Of a stretch of DNA of 64,000 nucleotides, positions 27,590 to 36,963 are shown one piece after another. A program made the translations under genes and the position numbers. The DNA comes from Sphingomonas sanguinis. Its GTDB lineage: Bacteria > Pseudomonadota > Alphaproteobacteria > Sphingomonadales > Sphingomonadaceae. The notes below the pieces were generated by a model. The model was not told the origin of the DNA, ran no database searches, and saw nothing but the letters and a program-made list of their open reading frames with translations. The stretch lies in the NCBI RefSeq assembly GCF_019297835.1, contig NZ_CP079203.1, positions 3,848,001 through 3,912,000 of the forward strand, in the 5' to 3' direction. The stretch's first letter is position 1. Each line of letters begins with the position of its first letter.

Positions 27590-29125
27590 CTACCGAAGCA
27601 CGGCGAAGGTGGCCGCGACCCCGGCGGCCGCCGACAGCATCGAGATCAGCGCATAGCGCCAGCCGCCGCCGATCCGCACGACCTCGATCTGCTTGAGCGG
27701 CGGGGCGGGCGGTTCGCCACCCGGCGCGGGGTAGCGCGCCTCGATCCGGCGGACCAATTCGGGCAGGCGGGCGAGCGTCTGCACATCCTCGATCAGACGG
27801 TCGGCGATCTTGGCCTCGGGGCCGAGTTCGGTCCTGATCCACTCGCGAACGAAGGGCGCGGCCGAGTCCCACAGGTTGATGTCGGGGTCCAGGCTGGTCG
27901 CCACGCCCTCGACCATCACCATGGTCTTTTGCAGCAGCAGCAGATGCGGCTGCGTCACCATGTCGAAGTCTCGAGTGATCGAGAACAGGCCGTCGAGCAT
28001 CATGCCGATCGACATGTCCTTGACGGGAAGCCCCCGCATCGGCTCGCCCACCGCCCGCAGCGCGGTCGCGAACTCCGCGACATTGTGGTGGGCGGGCACA
28101 TAGCCCGCCTCGAAATGGATCTCGGCGACGCGCTTATAGTTGCCGGTGATCAGGCCATAGAGGATCTCGGCCAGCCACACCCGCGCGCGCCGGTCGATCC
28201 GGCCCATGATGCCGAAGTCGATCGCGGCGATCTTGTTGCCGGGCAAGGCGAACAGATTGCCCTGGTGCATGTCGGCGTGGAAGAAGCCCTCGGCGATCGC
28301 CTGGCGCAGGAAAGCCCGCACCAGCGTCTGCGCCAGATGCGGCAGGTCATAGCCCGCCTCGACCAGCGCCTGTCGGTTGGACAGCTTGATCCCGTCGATC
28401 CACTCGACCGTCAGCACCTTGGCCGTCGAGCGCTGCCAGTCGATCTGCGGCACGACGAAATCGGGCTCGGCGGTCATCGCCTCGGCCAGTTCGGAGGCGC
28501 TCGCCGCCTCGCGCCGGAAGTTCAGCTCGCGCAGGGTCCAGCGGCGGAAATTCTCGACCGTCAGGCGCGGGCGCAGGCGCGCGGCCTCGCCGCTCATCCC
28601 CTCGACCTGGGCGGCGGCCCATTGATAGGTGTCGATGGCGCGGGCGAAGTCCTCCTCGACGCCGGGGCGCAGCACCTTGACCGCGACGGTGCGGCCATCG
28701 GTCGTGATCGCACGGTGGACCTGCGCGATGGACGCGGCACCGACCGGCACCTCCTCGATCGAAGAAAAGAAGTGCGAGGGCGGGCGACCCATGCTCGCTT
28801 CCATCGCGGCGCAGATCGTCGCGAAGGGGACGGGGGGCAGCTGGTCCTGAAGTCGCAACAGGTCGTGCGCGGCATCGTCGCCGACCAGATCAGGCCGAGT
28901 CGCCAGCGTCTGGCCCAGCTTGATCGCCGCCGGGCCGATCGCCTGGAACGCATCCGCATAGGCAGGCTTGGCGGGCACGCGCGCGCCGAAGCGGGCGACA
29001 CGCGCCAGCCGCCGCACGGGCGCGGGCGTGTTGGGATCGCGCTCGATCCCCTGGAGCGCGCCATGCCGCGCCAGCGTCCGCCCCCATTTGAGCAGACGCC
29101 AGAGATGCACCACCGGCTGCGTCAC
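27590..29125 (-). CDS. ubiB: UbiB-family atypical kinase/ATPase, ubiquinone biosynthesis
   Basis: UbiB assists ubiquinone synthesis, probably by handling lipid intermediates. The 511-residue protein has the family motif AIKLGQTLATRPDLVGDDAAHDL (KxGQ), an Ala-rich loop (PVGAASIAQVHRA), the kinase-like HADMHQGNLFALPGNKIAAIDFGIMG segment, and two hydrophobic stretches at the C-terminus (about 488-510) that anchor it to the membrane. It is 28 nt downstream of ubiE. Confidence 0.95.
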   Translation of the reverse strand: MTQPVVHLWRLLKWGRTLARHGALQGIERDPNTPAPVRRLARVARFGARVPAKPAYADAFQAIGPAAIKLGQTLATRPDLVGDDAAHDLLRLQDQLPPVPFATICAAMEASMGRPPSHFFSSIEEVPVGAASIAQVHRAITTDGRTVAVKVLRPGVEEDFARAIDTYQWAAAQVEGMSGEAARLRPRLTVENFRRWTLRELNFRREAASASELAEAMTAEPDFVVPQIDWQRSTAKVLTVEWIDGIKLSNRQALVEAGYDLPHLAQTLVRAFLRQAIAEGFFHADMHQGNLFALPGNKIAAIDFGIMGRIDRRARVWLAEILYGLITGNYKRVAEIHFEAGYVPAHHNVAEFATALRAVGEPMRGLPVKDMSIGMMLDGLFSITRDFDMVTQPHLLLLQKTMVMVEGVATSLDPDINLWDSAAPFVREWIRTELGPEAKIADRLIEDVQTLARLPELVRRIEARYPAPGGEPPAPPLKQIEVVRIGGGWRYALISMLSAAAGVAATFAVLR

Positions 29126-29153
29126 AGGGCGAACCCGCCCAGACGTCCTCGCA

Positions 29154-29885
29154 TCAAATCTTCCAGCCCGAATGGATCGCGACCAGGCCGCCCATGATCG
29201 GCTCGACCTTAGTCTCGACGAAACCTGCTTCGCGGATCATCCCCTCGAAGGTCGGCATGTCGGGGAAGCGGCGGATCGATTCGATCAGATAGCGATAGCT
29301 GTCGGCATCGCCCGCCAGCATCTGGCCCAGCTTGGGCACCAGCTTGTGCGAATAGGCGTCGTACACTTCCGAAAAGCCCGGCCAGACGGTGGTCGAGAAT
29401 TCCAGGCAGAAGAACCGCCCGCCGCGCCGCAGCACCCGGTGCGCTTCCTTGAGCGCCGCCGGGATATCGGTGACGTTCCGGATGCCGAACGCGATCGTAT
29501 AGGCGTCGAAGAACTTGTCGGGGAAGGTCAGCTGCTCGGCATTGGCCTCGGTCCAGACCAGCCCGTCGAGCCCGCGCTCCGCCGCGCGCTTCATGCCGAC
29601 CTCCAGCATCGCCGGATTGATGTCGGCCACCGTGATGCTCGCGCCCGACTCGGCCAGGCGGAAGGCGATGTCGCCGGTGCCGCCCGCCATGTCGAGGATC
29701 TGGTCGGAGCTACGCGGCTTCACCCGGCGCACGAAGCGGTCCTTCCACAGCCGGTGCATGCCGCCCGACATGGCGTCGTTCATCAGGTCATATTTGGCGG
29801 CGACGTTGGTAAACACGCTGCCGACACGGGCGACCTTTTCGTCGCGGGGCACATCTTCATAGCCGAAGGAGACGGTATCGCTCAT
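29154..29885 (-). CDS. ubiE: Ubiquinone/menaquinone methyltransferase
   Basis: This SAM-dependent C-methyltransferase of quinone synthesis has 243 residues. It shows motif I DMAGGTGDIAFRLAESG, RDEKVARVGSVFTNVAAKYDLMNDAMSGG at the N-terminus and IAFGIRNVTDIPAALKEAHRVL. It starts the minus-strand run that extends through ubiB, coaBC and dut to 23281. Its promoter must lie in the 79 bp shared with divergent mutM. Confidence 0.96.
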   Translation of the reverse strand: MSDTVSFGYEDVPRDEKVARVGSVFTNVAAKYDLMNDAMSGGMHRLWKDRFVRRVKPRSSDQILDMAGGTGDIAFRLAESGASITVADINPAMLEVGMKRAAERGLDGLVWTEANAEQLTFPDKFFDAYTIAFGIRNVTDIPAALKEAHRVLRRGGRFFCLEFSTTVWPGFSEVYDAYSHKLVPKLGQMLAGDADSYRYLIESIRRFPDMPTFEGMIREAGFVETKVEPIMGGLVAIHSGWKI

Positions 29886-29964
29886 CGGCTTGCCCTAGCC
29901 CGACCTTGCTGGCGGGGCAAACGCTACCTAGCTGTTTGCCTAAGGAAACCCAGACAGAGAACCG

Positions 29965-30780
29965 ATGCCCGAACTTCCCGAGGTCGAAACCACGGTCCGC
30001 GGCCTGACCCCGGTGCTGGCGGAGGCGCGGCTGACGCTGGTCGAGCCGCGCCGCCCCGACCTGCGCCATCCCTTTCCTGCGGACCTGCGCCAGCGGATGA
30101 CGGGGGCGACGGTGACGTCGCTCGGCCGCCGCGCCAAATATGGCCTGATCGACACCGATCGCGGCGACACCATGGTCTTTCACCTCGGCATGTCGGGGCG
30201 CTGGCGGATCGATCCGGGCGAGCCGCAGCGCCACGACCATCTGCTGCTGGAAACCGATGCGGAACGGCGGCTGGCGCTGAACGATCCCCGGCGATTCGGC
30301 TTTGTCGACCTGTGGCCGACCGCCGAACTGGCCAGCTATCCGCCGTTCCTGGCGATGGGACCGGAGCCTTTAGGACCGGATTTCACCGCCGACTATCTGG
30401 CCCAGGCGCTGGAGGGGCGGGCGGCGCCCATCAAGGCGATGCTGCTCGACCAGCGGATCGTGGCGGGCCTGGGCAATATCTATGTGTGCGAGGCGCTGCA
30501 CATGGCCCGGATCGCGCCGGGCCGCGCGGGCGGGCAGATATCCAAGGCGCGACTCGTCCGGCTGGTCGAGGCGATCCGGGCCGTGCTGGAGGCCGCGATC
30601 CTGGCGGGCGGCTCGTCCCTGCGCGATTATGTGCGGCCGGACGGCGAATTGGGCTATTTCTCGAAGGAGTGGCGGGTCTATGGCCGAGAGGGCGACGCCT
30701 GCGAATGCGGCGCGATCGTCCGGCGGCGAACCGATTCGGGGCGCTCGACTTTCTGGTGTGCGACCTGCCAGCGCAGTTGA
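29965..30780 (+). CDS. mutM: Formamidopyrimidine-DNA glycosylase
   Basis: This base-excision repair enzyme removes 8-oxoguanine. The 271-residue protein begins MPELPEVET, giving the catalytic Pro2 and Glu3, and contains VGLGNIYVCEALH-type and RPDGELGYFSKEWRVYGREG segments. The C-terminal zinc finger reads Cys-Glu-Cys, then 16 residues, then Cys-Ala-Thr-Cys; the first pair has one residue between cysteines rather than the usual two. It is divergent from ubiE and 88 nt upstream of rpsT. Confidence 0.95.
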   Translation: MPELPEVETTVRGLTPVLAEARLTLVEPRRPDLRHPFPADLRQRMTGATVTSLGRRAKYGLIDTDRGDTMVFHLGMSGRWRIDPGEPQRHDHLLLETDAERRLALNDPRRFGFVDLWPTAELASYPPFLAMGPEPLGPDFTADYLAQALEGRAAPIKAMLLDQRIVAGLGNIYVCEALHMARIAPGRAGGQISKARLVRLVEAIRAVLEAAILAGGSSLRDYVRPDGELGYFSKEWRVYGREGDACECGAIVRRRTDSGRSTFWCATCQRS

Positions 30781-30867
30781 CGGGATGCCCGCCAGTCGGT
30801 AAGGGCGGCGGCTTCAAAGCTGGTGCGTCGCGCCGCTATCCCTTTTGATCGAGATTTAGAGGTTTTC

Positions 30868-31131
30868 ATGGCGAACACGCCGCAGGCCAAAAAGCGTATC
30901 CGTCGCAACGAGCGTCGCGCCGTCATCAACGGCAACCGCGTCAGCCGCATCCGTACCTTCGTGAAGAAGGTCGAAGCCGCCCTGGCCGCCGGTGACAAGG
31001 AAAGCGCGACGGTCGCTCTGGCCGCGGCGCAGCCGGAAATGGCCCGTGGCGTCGCCAAGGGCGTGCTGCACAAGAACACCGTCGCGCGCAAGTTCTCGCG
31101 CCTGACGAAGCGTATCGCCGCACTGGCCTAA
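30868..31131 (+). CDS. rpsT: 30S ribosomal protein S20 (bS20)
   Basis: The 87-residue basic protein begins [36 protein letters not shown] and ends [17 protein letters not shown], as in bS20. The ATG at 30868 is preceded by TAGAGG. A strong terminator follows, then the dnaA upstream region. Confidence 0.97.
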   Translation: MANTPQAKKRIRRNERRAVINGNRVSRIRTFVKKVEAALAAGDKESATVALAAAQPEMARGVAKGVLHKNTVARKFSRLTKRIAALA

Positions 31132-31154
31132 GCCTCTCGGTTTCGCGACGAATG

Positions 31155-31189
31155 AAACCCGCCGGGGGCGGTCCCCCGGCGGGTTTTTT
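31155..31189 (+). terminator. Rho-independent terminator of rpsT
   Basis: AAACCCGCCGGGGG pairs with CCCCCGGCGGGTTT around a short GCGGT loop and is followed by TTTTTC. It begins 24 nt after the rpsT stop. Confidence 0.92.
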
Positions 31190-31608
31190 CGTGCGCCTTT
31201 CATTCATTCATTAACGCTTTGCGGAACGTGATCCGTGGGAACAATCCCGCGTTTCGCGCAACGCCAGCTTTATCCGCGATTCGAGTGATTCGGGTTTCGG
31301 GCGGCTGTCGCGCGTCTTGGTTAATATCTAACGATTTCAACGGGTTGTGAGATAGTTGGACGGGTTTCTGCGGGCTTTTGCCTGTCAATCCGGTTTATTT
31401 CAGATTTATGGCCGGACATGGTCTTGATCGGACCCCGTCATCGCTCATAATCGGTTTCCCAGCGGCGGTGCTTCGTGCCCCGCGTCATGGACATAGCGAA
31501 GTGACAGACCGGGCCGAATCCGTTTGATTCGCCGATGGGCTACGTGTCGCCGAGTGGAACAGGGGCCCGACCGCCCATGATGGGGGTCGGCAAAAGTGGA
31601 GTGCGTGG
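31190..31608. other. dnaA upstream region
   Basis: This 419-bp region holds no gene. It is more AT-rich than its surroundings between 31300 and 31410. It contains three CATT repeats (31201-31212), a DnaA-box-like TTATCCGCG at 31270-31278, and GATTC sites (GANTC, the CcrM methylation target of alphaproteobacteria) near 31279, 31287 and 31527. These could take part in dnaA regulation. Only one weak DnaA box was seen, so a replication origin is not claimed. Confidence 0.5.
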
Positions 31609-33150
31609 GTGACGAATTGGCAGGCAACGCGACCGACGACGGACCAGGCTCGTGCCTGGGCGCGCGTCCGCGCGAACCTGCGCGAATCGGCCGGTGCCCG
31701 CCTGTTCGACCAGTGGCTCAAGCCCATGGAGCTGATCGAGGGTGACGAGCCCGACACGGTCCGTCTGGCGCTGCCCTCGGCCTTTGCGACCAACTGGGTG
31801 CGCAGCCATTATGCCGACCGCCTGCACCTGGAATTCAAGGCTGTGCTGCCCGAGATCCGCTCGGTCGTCATCGAGACCCGCGCGCCGAGCAAGGTCGCGC
31901 GGCTGACCAGCGTCGAGACGCTCGACGCTGCGCCCGCCCCGCGTCCCGTGGCGGCCGCGCCTCGTGCGGTCGAGTCGCAGCCGGTCGAGCAGGACGATCA
32001 GCCCTCGCTGTTCGGGGTCCCGGCCCCGGCCCCCGCCGCGACCCCGCGCCCGGCATCGCGGGCCAAGGCCGCGGCTCCTGCGCCTGTCGCCGCCGCCCCG
32101 GCCGCCGCGCTGCGCGTGCCCGCCGATCGGCCGCCGCTCGACCCGCGCCTGACCTTCGATCGCTTCGTGGTAGACTCGTCGAACCGCGTCGCGTTCAACG
32201 CCGCGCTCTCGCTTGCCGAGCCGGGGCCGCCGCGCTTCAGCCCGCTGTTCCTCCATGGCGGCACGGGGCAGGGCAAGACCCACCTGATGCACGCCATCGC
32301 GCATGCCTTTCTCGAGTCGCACCCGGAGGCGATCGTGCTGTGCATGTCGGCCGAGCGGTTCATGTTCGATTTCGTGGCCGCGATGCGTGCGCGGGATACG
32401 CACAGCTTCAAGTCGCGGCTGCGCTCCGCCGATCTGCTGCTGATTGACGATCTTCAGTTCATCGCGGGCAAGGATTCGACCCAGGAAGAATTCTTCCATA
32501 CGGTCAACGAGCTGGTCGGAGCGGGCAAGCGGCTTGTCATCTCGGCCGACCGTTCGCCCCAGTCGCTGGACGGTGTCGAGCCGCGCATCATCGGCCGTCT
32601 GGGCGCGGGTCTGGTCGCCGACATCAAGGCGCCCGACCTGACGCTGCGCCGCACGATCCTGAACCGCAAGGTCGCCGATCTCCCCGAGATCCAGGTGCCG
32701 ACCGATGTGCTGGATCTGCTGGCGTCACGGATTCGCGGCAATATCCGCGAGTTGGAAGGCGCGCTGAACCGAGTCGTCGCCTATGCGCAGCTGACCGGCG
32801 ACAAGATCGACATGGAATTCGCCGTCGCCACGCTGGGCGAGGTGCTGCGGGGCGCGCAACGTCGGATCACCATCGACGAAATCCAGAAGCTGGTCAGCCG
32901 CCATTTCGAGCTGAAGCCGCTCGACCTGGTTTCGGCCCGCCGGGCGCGCGCGATTGCCCGCCCGCGCCAGATCGCCATGTACCTCGCCAAGCGCCTGACC
33001 ACCCGCTCGCTGCCCGAGATCGGCCGCAAGTTCGGTGGGCGCGATCACTCGACGGTGATCTATGCGGTGCGCAAGATCGAGGAACTGCGCGATACCGACC
33101 GCGATATCGACAATGCGGTGCGGGTGTTGATGAAGGAACTGGAAGGCTGA
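31609..33150 (+). CDS. dnaA: Chromosomal replication initiator protein DnaA
   Basis: DnaA binds origin boxes and opens the duplex. The 513-residue protein has an N-terminal DnaB-contact domain (1-95), a long Ala/Pro linker (about 105-172), an AAA+ core with Walker A GGTGQGKT (217-224) and Walker B LLIDDLQF, and the C-terminal DNA-binding domain with DHSTVIYAVRKIE. A GTG start is used, preceded by GTGGAG; no ATG fits the conserved N-terminus. The linker is long and of low complexity. Confidence 0.97.
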   Translation: MTNWQATRPTTDQARAWARVRANLRESAGARLFDQWLKPMELIEGDEPDTVRLALPSAFATNWVRSHYADRLHLEFKAVLPEIRSVVIETRAPSKVARLTSVETLDAAPAPRPVAAAPRAVESQPVEQDDQPSLFGVPAPAPAATPRPASRAKAAAPAPVAAAPAAALRVPADRPPLDPRLTFDRFVVDSSNRVAFNAALSLAEPGPPRFSPLFLHGGTGQGKTHLMHAIAHAFLESHPEAIVLCMSAERFMFDFVAAMRARDTHSFKSRLRSADLLLIDDLQFIAGKDSTQEEFFHTVNELVGAGKRLVISADRSPQSLDGVEPRIIGRLGAGLVADIKAPDLTLRRTILNRKVADLPEIQVPTDVLDLLASRIRGNIRELEGALNRVVAYAQLTGDKIDMEFAVATLGEVLRGAQRRITIDEIQKLVSRHFELKPLDLVSARRARAIARPRQIAMYLAKRLTTRSLPEIGRKFGGRDHSTVIYAVRKIEELRDTDRDIDNAVRVLMKELEG

Positions 33151-33176
33151 GGTTCGTTTGGGTGAGGTCGGGGCGT

Positions 33177-33261
33177 GGCCTTCGACTTCGCTCAGGCTGA
33201 ACGGCGGGAGGGAATGGGGTTCTATCCGAAACCCCGTTCAGCCTGAGCGAAGTCGAAGGCC
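33177..33261. repeat. Palindromic repeat, copy B1
   Basis: Two 28-bp arms in perfect inversion (33177-33204 and 33234-33261; the left arm begins GGCCTTCGACTTCGCTCAGG) surround a 29-bp loop. A second copy with identical arms is at 41371-41461. The right arm overlaps the 3' end of the minus-strand gene at 33238 and supplies its last codons and stop. Confidence 0.92.
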
Positions 33262-33816
33262 AAGGGAATCCGTTCGGCCCAAATCCGCCATCACCCGCGT
33301 GAGCGGCAGTGTCCGATCATAGCGGATTACCCGATCCTCCACCTCCGCCAGCACCCGCAATATCCCCGGCCGCACCGCCCGTCGCCAGTGCCAGCAATAA
33401 AGCAAGAACTCTCGGTCCAGCTGTTCCGGGCATCCCGGTGCACTGTCGGGGCGCTGCTGCCCATGGTAGCGGGCCACGCGCCGCAGGACGCGCGGGATCG
33501 TGATGCGGCGGGGTAGGTCGAGAAGGATGATCCATTCGGCACGGGCGAGCCGGTCGGTGATTGCGGGGCCGTAATGCGCGCTGGAATAATTGCCGTCGAT
33601 CACCCAGGCGGGCCGGGCAGCGAGGGCGGCCATGTCGGCGATGAAGTCTTCGCGCGGGCGAGCGGCCCAGCCGGGGCCATGGAACAGAGCATCGGCGTGC
33701 CACACGGGCAAATCCAACTGCTCGCCCAGCATACGGGCCAGGGTCGACTTGCCGCTGCCCGGTGGCCCCATCACCATGATCCGGCTGGGGACCTTGGTGA
33801 CGGGGTGGGGGATCAT
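33238..33816 (-). CDS. P-loop kinase-like protein (topology-modulation/adenylate-kinase-like)
   Basis: This 192-residue protein has a Walker A motif MGPPGSGKSTLARMLGEQLDLP at residues 16-36 and a WHADALFHGPGWAARPREDF segment, followed by WVIDGNYSS and a LDLPRR segment. This is the pattern of proteins annotated as DNA topology modulation/FlaR-like, related to adenylate and shikimate kinases. Its substrate is unknown. The start overlaps the trpS stop by 1 nt (TGATG). The last seven or so codons (LGLRLRSG) and the stop come from palindromic repeat B1. Confidence 0.8.
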   Translation of the reverse strand: MIPHPVTKVPSRIMVMGPPGSGKSTLARMLGEQLDLPVWHADALFHGPGWAARPREDFIADMAALAARPAWVIDGNYSSAHYGPAITDRLARAEWIILLDLPRRITIPRVLRRVARYHGQQRPDSAPGCPEQLDREFLLYCWHWRRAVRPGILRVLAEVEDRVIRYDRTLPLTRVMADLGRTDSLGLRLRSG

Positions 33817-34823
33817 CAGATCTGCAACCCCATGGTCCGCTGCACGTCGAGCAGCAGCGGGGCGGCCAGATCGCGGGCCTTTTCCGCACCGCGCTCCAGG
33901 ATACGACCGACTTCGCCGCGATCGTCGAGCAGCTGGGTCAGCCGCTCGCGGATTGGACCCAGCTTGGCGACCGCCAGATCGGCCAGCTCGGGCTTGAACG
34001 CACCGAAGCCCTGGCCTGCGAACTGTGTCAGCACCTCGGCCGGATCGCGATCGGACAGCGCGGCGTAGATGGTGATGAGGTTGCGCGCCTCGGCCCGGCC
34101 TTCCAGCCCCTCCATCGTGTCGGGCAGGACGTCCGCGTCGGTCTTGGCCTTGCGGAATTTCTCGGCGATCTGGTCATCGGAGTCTATCAGCTTGACCAGC
34201 GACATTTCCGACGGATTGGACTTGGACATCTTCGACGCACCGTCGCGCAAGCTCATGATCCGCGGTGCCGCCTTGCTGATGAACGGCTCGGGCAGGGTGA
34301 AGAGCTCGCGGCCATAGTCGTTGTTGAATTTGGTCGCGATGTCGCGCGCCAGTTCCAGATGCTGCTTCTGGTCCTCTCCGACCGGCACATGCGTGGCGTT
34401 GTAGAGCAGCACGTCGGCGGCCATCAGCACGGGATAGTCGTACAGCCCGACGCTGGCGCCCTCGCGGTTCTTGCCCGCCTTGTCCTTGAACTGGGTCATG
34501 CGGTTCAGCCAGCCGACGCGCGCGACATTGTTCAGCAGCCAGCTCAGCTCGCTATGCTGCGGCACGCGGGTCTGATTGAACAGGATCGAGCGTTCGGGAT
34601 CGATCCCGGCCGCGATCAGCGTTGCGGTCATCTCGATGGTGTTGGCCGCCATCGCCTCGGGCGCGATCCATTCGGTCAGGCCGTGCAGGTCGGCGATGAA
34701 GTACATCGTCTCGCCGCCTTTCGCCTGGATGTCGTCCTGCATCGCCACCCACTGCTTCACGGCGCCCAGATAATTGCCGAGATGAAGGTTGCCCGTGGGC
34801 TTGATGCCGGAAACGACGCGCAT
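33816..34823 (-). CDS. trpS: Tryptophanyl-tRNA synthetase
   Basis: This class I synthetase charges tRNA-Trp. The 335-residue protein begins MRVVSGIKPTGNLHLGNYLGAV (HIGH-type HLGN) and contains ADVLLYNATHVPVGEDQKQHLELARDIA and the KMSKS motif DGASKMSKSNPSE. The ATG at 34823 gives the family N-terminus; the upstream frame is shadow of murJ. It is 8 nt downstream of the murJ stop, so they are co-transcribed. Confidence 0.97.
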   Translation of the reverse strand: MRVVSGIKPTGNLHLGNYLGAVKQWVAMQDDIQAKGGETMYFIADLHGLTEWIAPEAMAANTIEMTATLIAAGIDPERSILFNQTRVPQHSELSWLLNNVARVGWLNRMTQFKDKAGKNREGASVGLYDYPVLMAADVLLYNATHVPVGEDQKQHLELARDIATKFNNDYGRELFTLPEPFISKAAPRIMSLRDGASKMSKSNPSEMSLVKLIDSDDQIAEKFRKAKTDADVLPDTMEGLEGRAEARNLITIYAALSDRDPAEVLTQFAGQGFGAFKPELADLAVAKLGPIRERLTQLLDDRGEVGRILERGAEKARDLAAPLLLDVQRTMGLQI

Positions 34824-34831
34824 GATGGTCC

Positions 34832-36409
34832 TCAACTGTTGCGGCGAACGAGCCGCTTGATGTCTCCGAGACGGAAGGCGCCCGTCGCGAAGGTGGCGAC
34901 CGCATAGACCAGCATCCCCGTCGCGACCAGTATGATGAGCGCGCCCCAGCGCTCGAGGTTGGTGCCCGTTACATAGGGCTGGAACCGCGCATTGAGCAGC
35001 GCCATCGCCCCGCCCATCAGGATCGCGGCGAGCAGCATCCGCCAGCTGCGGCGGCGCAGCTGTGCATCGGCCACGAAATGCCCGCGCCGCGCCAGCGTGC
35101 GATAGAGCAGCACGACATTGACCGTGGACGCGATGGCGGTCGCCAGCGGCGGCCCCATATGGCCCAGCCACCAGATAAAGATCAGGTTCAGCACCAGATT
35201 GACCAGCATCGACCAGGTCGCATAGCGCACCGGCGTCCGCGTGTCGGTGCGGGCATAATAGCCCGGCGTCAGCACCTTCACGAGGATGTAGCTGGGCAGC
35301 CCGATCGAAAAGGCGGCCAGCGCCTGCGCGGTATAATAGCTGTTGGTCGCGTTGAACTTGCCATGCTGGAACAGTGCCGCAACGATGGGCTGGCCGCAGA
35401 CGACCAGCGCGACGGTGGCGGGCAGGGTGAGCAGCAGCGCCAGCTCCATGCCCCGGTTCTGCATCTCCATCGCCTCCACCTCCTTGCCCGCCCCCAGCAG
35501 GCGCGAGACGGTGGGGAGGAGGACGGTGCCGAGGCCAATGCCGATCAGCCCCAGCGGCAGCTGGTTCAGCCGGTCGGCGGCATAGATATAGGACACCGAG
35601 CCTTCGGGCAGGAAGCGGGCGGCGAGGGCGGTCGAGATGACGAGGTTGATCTGCACCGCGCCCGCCCCGGCGGCGGCGGGCAGGATCAGCTTCATCAGGC
35701 GCTTGACGTCGTCGTTGATGACCGGCCGCTTCAGCCGCAACCGGACGCCAGCGCGGCGGCACGCCCACCACAGCCAGACGAATTGCAGGATGCCTGCCAC
35801 CGTCACCGCGATCGCCTGGTTGCGGGCGGTCGCCATCGGTTCGTGCGAGTGGAAGAACAGAAGGGCTACGATCAGCGTCAGGTTGAGCAGGATCGGCGCG
35901 GCCGCATTCACCCAGAAGCGGTGCAGCGAATTGAGGATGCCGCCCAAGAGCGACACCAGGCTGATGAACAGCAGATAGGGAAAGGTCAGCCGGTTGAGCA
36001 GGACGATATAGTCGAACTGCGCAGGCGTGCCCTTGCCGTAACCGAAGGTCTGGACCCAGGTGACGGGCCAGGCGGCCAGCTCGACGATCGCGGTCATGAC
36101 GATCAGCACGGGCAGCAGGACCGAGAGCGCATTCTCGGCAAAGGCCAGGCCATGCGCCAAGCCCGAGCCCTCCGCCGCCTTGTCCCCCTCTGCCACCTTG
36201 CGGTTGAACATCGGGATGAAGGCGGCGGAAAAGGCGCCCTCCGCGAAGAGGGCGCGGAACATGTTGGGCAGGCGAAACGCGATCTGGAACGCGTCGGAGG
36301 CGAAGTTCGCGCCCACGAAGCGGAAGAACAGCGAGTCGCGAACCAGACCAAGCACGCGGCTGGCCAGAGTCAGCCCGCCGACCGAGCCCAGCGCCTTGGT
36401 CAGGTTCAT
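34832..36409 (-). CDS. murJ: Lipid II flippase MurJ
   Basis: This MATE/MOP-superfamily protein exports lipid II across the inner membrane. The 525-residue protein has about 14 membrane segments and the family N-terminus (GGLTLASRVLGLVRDSLFF; FRLPNMFRALFAEGAFSAAFIP). It lies between secB (13 nt) and trpS (8 nt) on the same strand, giving a secB-murJ-trpS-kinase unit. Confidence 0.96.
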   Translation of the reverse strand: MNLTKALGSVGGLTLASRVLGLVRDSLFFRFVGANFASDAFQIAFRLPNMFRALFAEGAFSAAFIPMFNRKVAEGDKAAEGSGLAHGLAFAENALSVLLPVLIVMTAIVELAAWPVTWVQTFGYGKGTPAQFDYIVLLNRLTFPYLLFISLVSLLGGILNSLHRFWVNAAAPILLNLTLIVALLFFHSHEPMATARNQAIAVTVAGILQFVWLWWACRRAGVRLRLKRPVINDDVKRLMKLILPAAAGAGAVQINLVISTALAARFLPEGSVSYIYAADRLNQLPLGLIGIGLGTVLLPTVSRLLGAGKEVEAMEMQNRGMELALLLTLPATVALVVCGQPIVAALFQHGKFNATNSYYTAQALAAFSIGLPSYILVKVLTPGYYARTDTRTPVRYATWSMLVNLVLNLIFIWWLGHMGPPLATAIASTVNVVLLYRTLARRGHFVADAQLRRRSWRMLLAAILMGGAMALLNARFQPYVTGTNLERWGALIILVATGMLVYAVATFATGAFRLGDIKRLVRRNS

Positions 36410-36422
36410 CTGTCAGTCCGGA

Positions 36423-36929
36423 TCAGGCGTGGCCGGTTTCCGGGGTGTTCGGCTGCGCACCTCCTTGCGCATCCGCCTGCTGCAGGTACAGCTGTGCGAA
36501 GTCGATCGGCTCCAGCATCAGGGGCGGGAAGCCGCCGTCGCGCACCGCATCGGCCAGCACGCGGCGGGCGAAGGGGAAGAGCAGGCGTGGCGCTTCACCC
36601 AGCATGAAGGGCTGGATCTGATCGGCGGGCACGTTGCGGAAGCCAAAGAGACCGGCATAGCTGAGGTCGACGATGAAGGCGGTCTTGCCCTCGGACTCGG
36701 CGCGAACCTCGATCTTCAGCGTCAGCTCATGGACTTCCTCGCCGACCTGCGCCGCCGAGATGTTGAACTGCACGTCGATGCCGGGCGCGGTCTGCGCCTG
36801 ATAGATGGCGGGCGCGTTCGGGTTCTCGAACGACAGGTCCTTCACATATTGCGAGATCATACCGGCGGCGGGGCCGGCATCGTCGCCGTTCGGCGCTTCA
36901 AAGCCCTGCGGCAAACCCTGTTCGTCCAT
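36423..36929 (-). CDS. secB: Protein-export chaperone SecB
   Basis: This cytosolic tetrameric chaperone holds preproteins for SecA. The 168-residue protein shows the SecB core: YVKDLSFENPNAP, VEVQFNI-like DVQFNISAAQ, ESEGKTAFIVDLSYAGLFGF and FPFARRVLADAVRDGGFPPLMLEPIDFAQLYLQQ. GAAGGT lies upstream of the ATG at 36929; an earlier in-frame ATG at 36956 is not favoured. It is divergent from timA across a structured element. Confidence 0.96.
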   Translation of the reverse strand: MDEQGLPQGFEAPNGDDAGPAAGMISQYVKDLSFENPNAPAIYQAQTAPGIDVQFNISAAQVGEEVHELTLKIEVRAESEGKTAFIVDLSYAGLFGFRNVPADQIQPFMLGEAPRLLFPFARRVLADAVRDGGFPPLMLEPIDFAQLYLQQADAQGGAQPNTPETGHA

Positions 36930-36963
36930 CGTCGCTACCTTCTTGCGTAAGATCAAAGGGGGT

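Noticed and set aside
31190..31608. Chromosomal replication origin upstream of dnaA
   Set aside because: Only one weak DnaA-box-like site was seen, and alphaproteobacterial origins often lie away from dnaA, so gene position alone is not enough.
33816..35771. A 651-codon frame joining trpS to upstream sequence, suggesting a fusion
   Set aside because: The upstream part is a shadow of murJ. The conserved TrpS N-terminus starts at the ATG at 34823.
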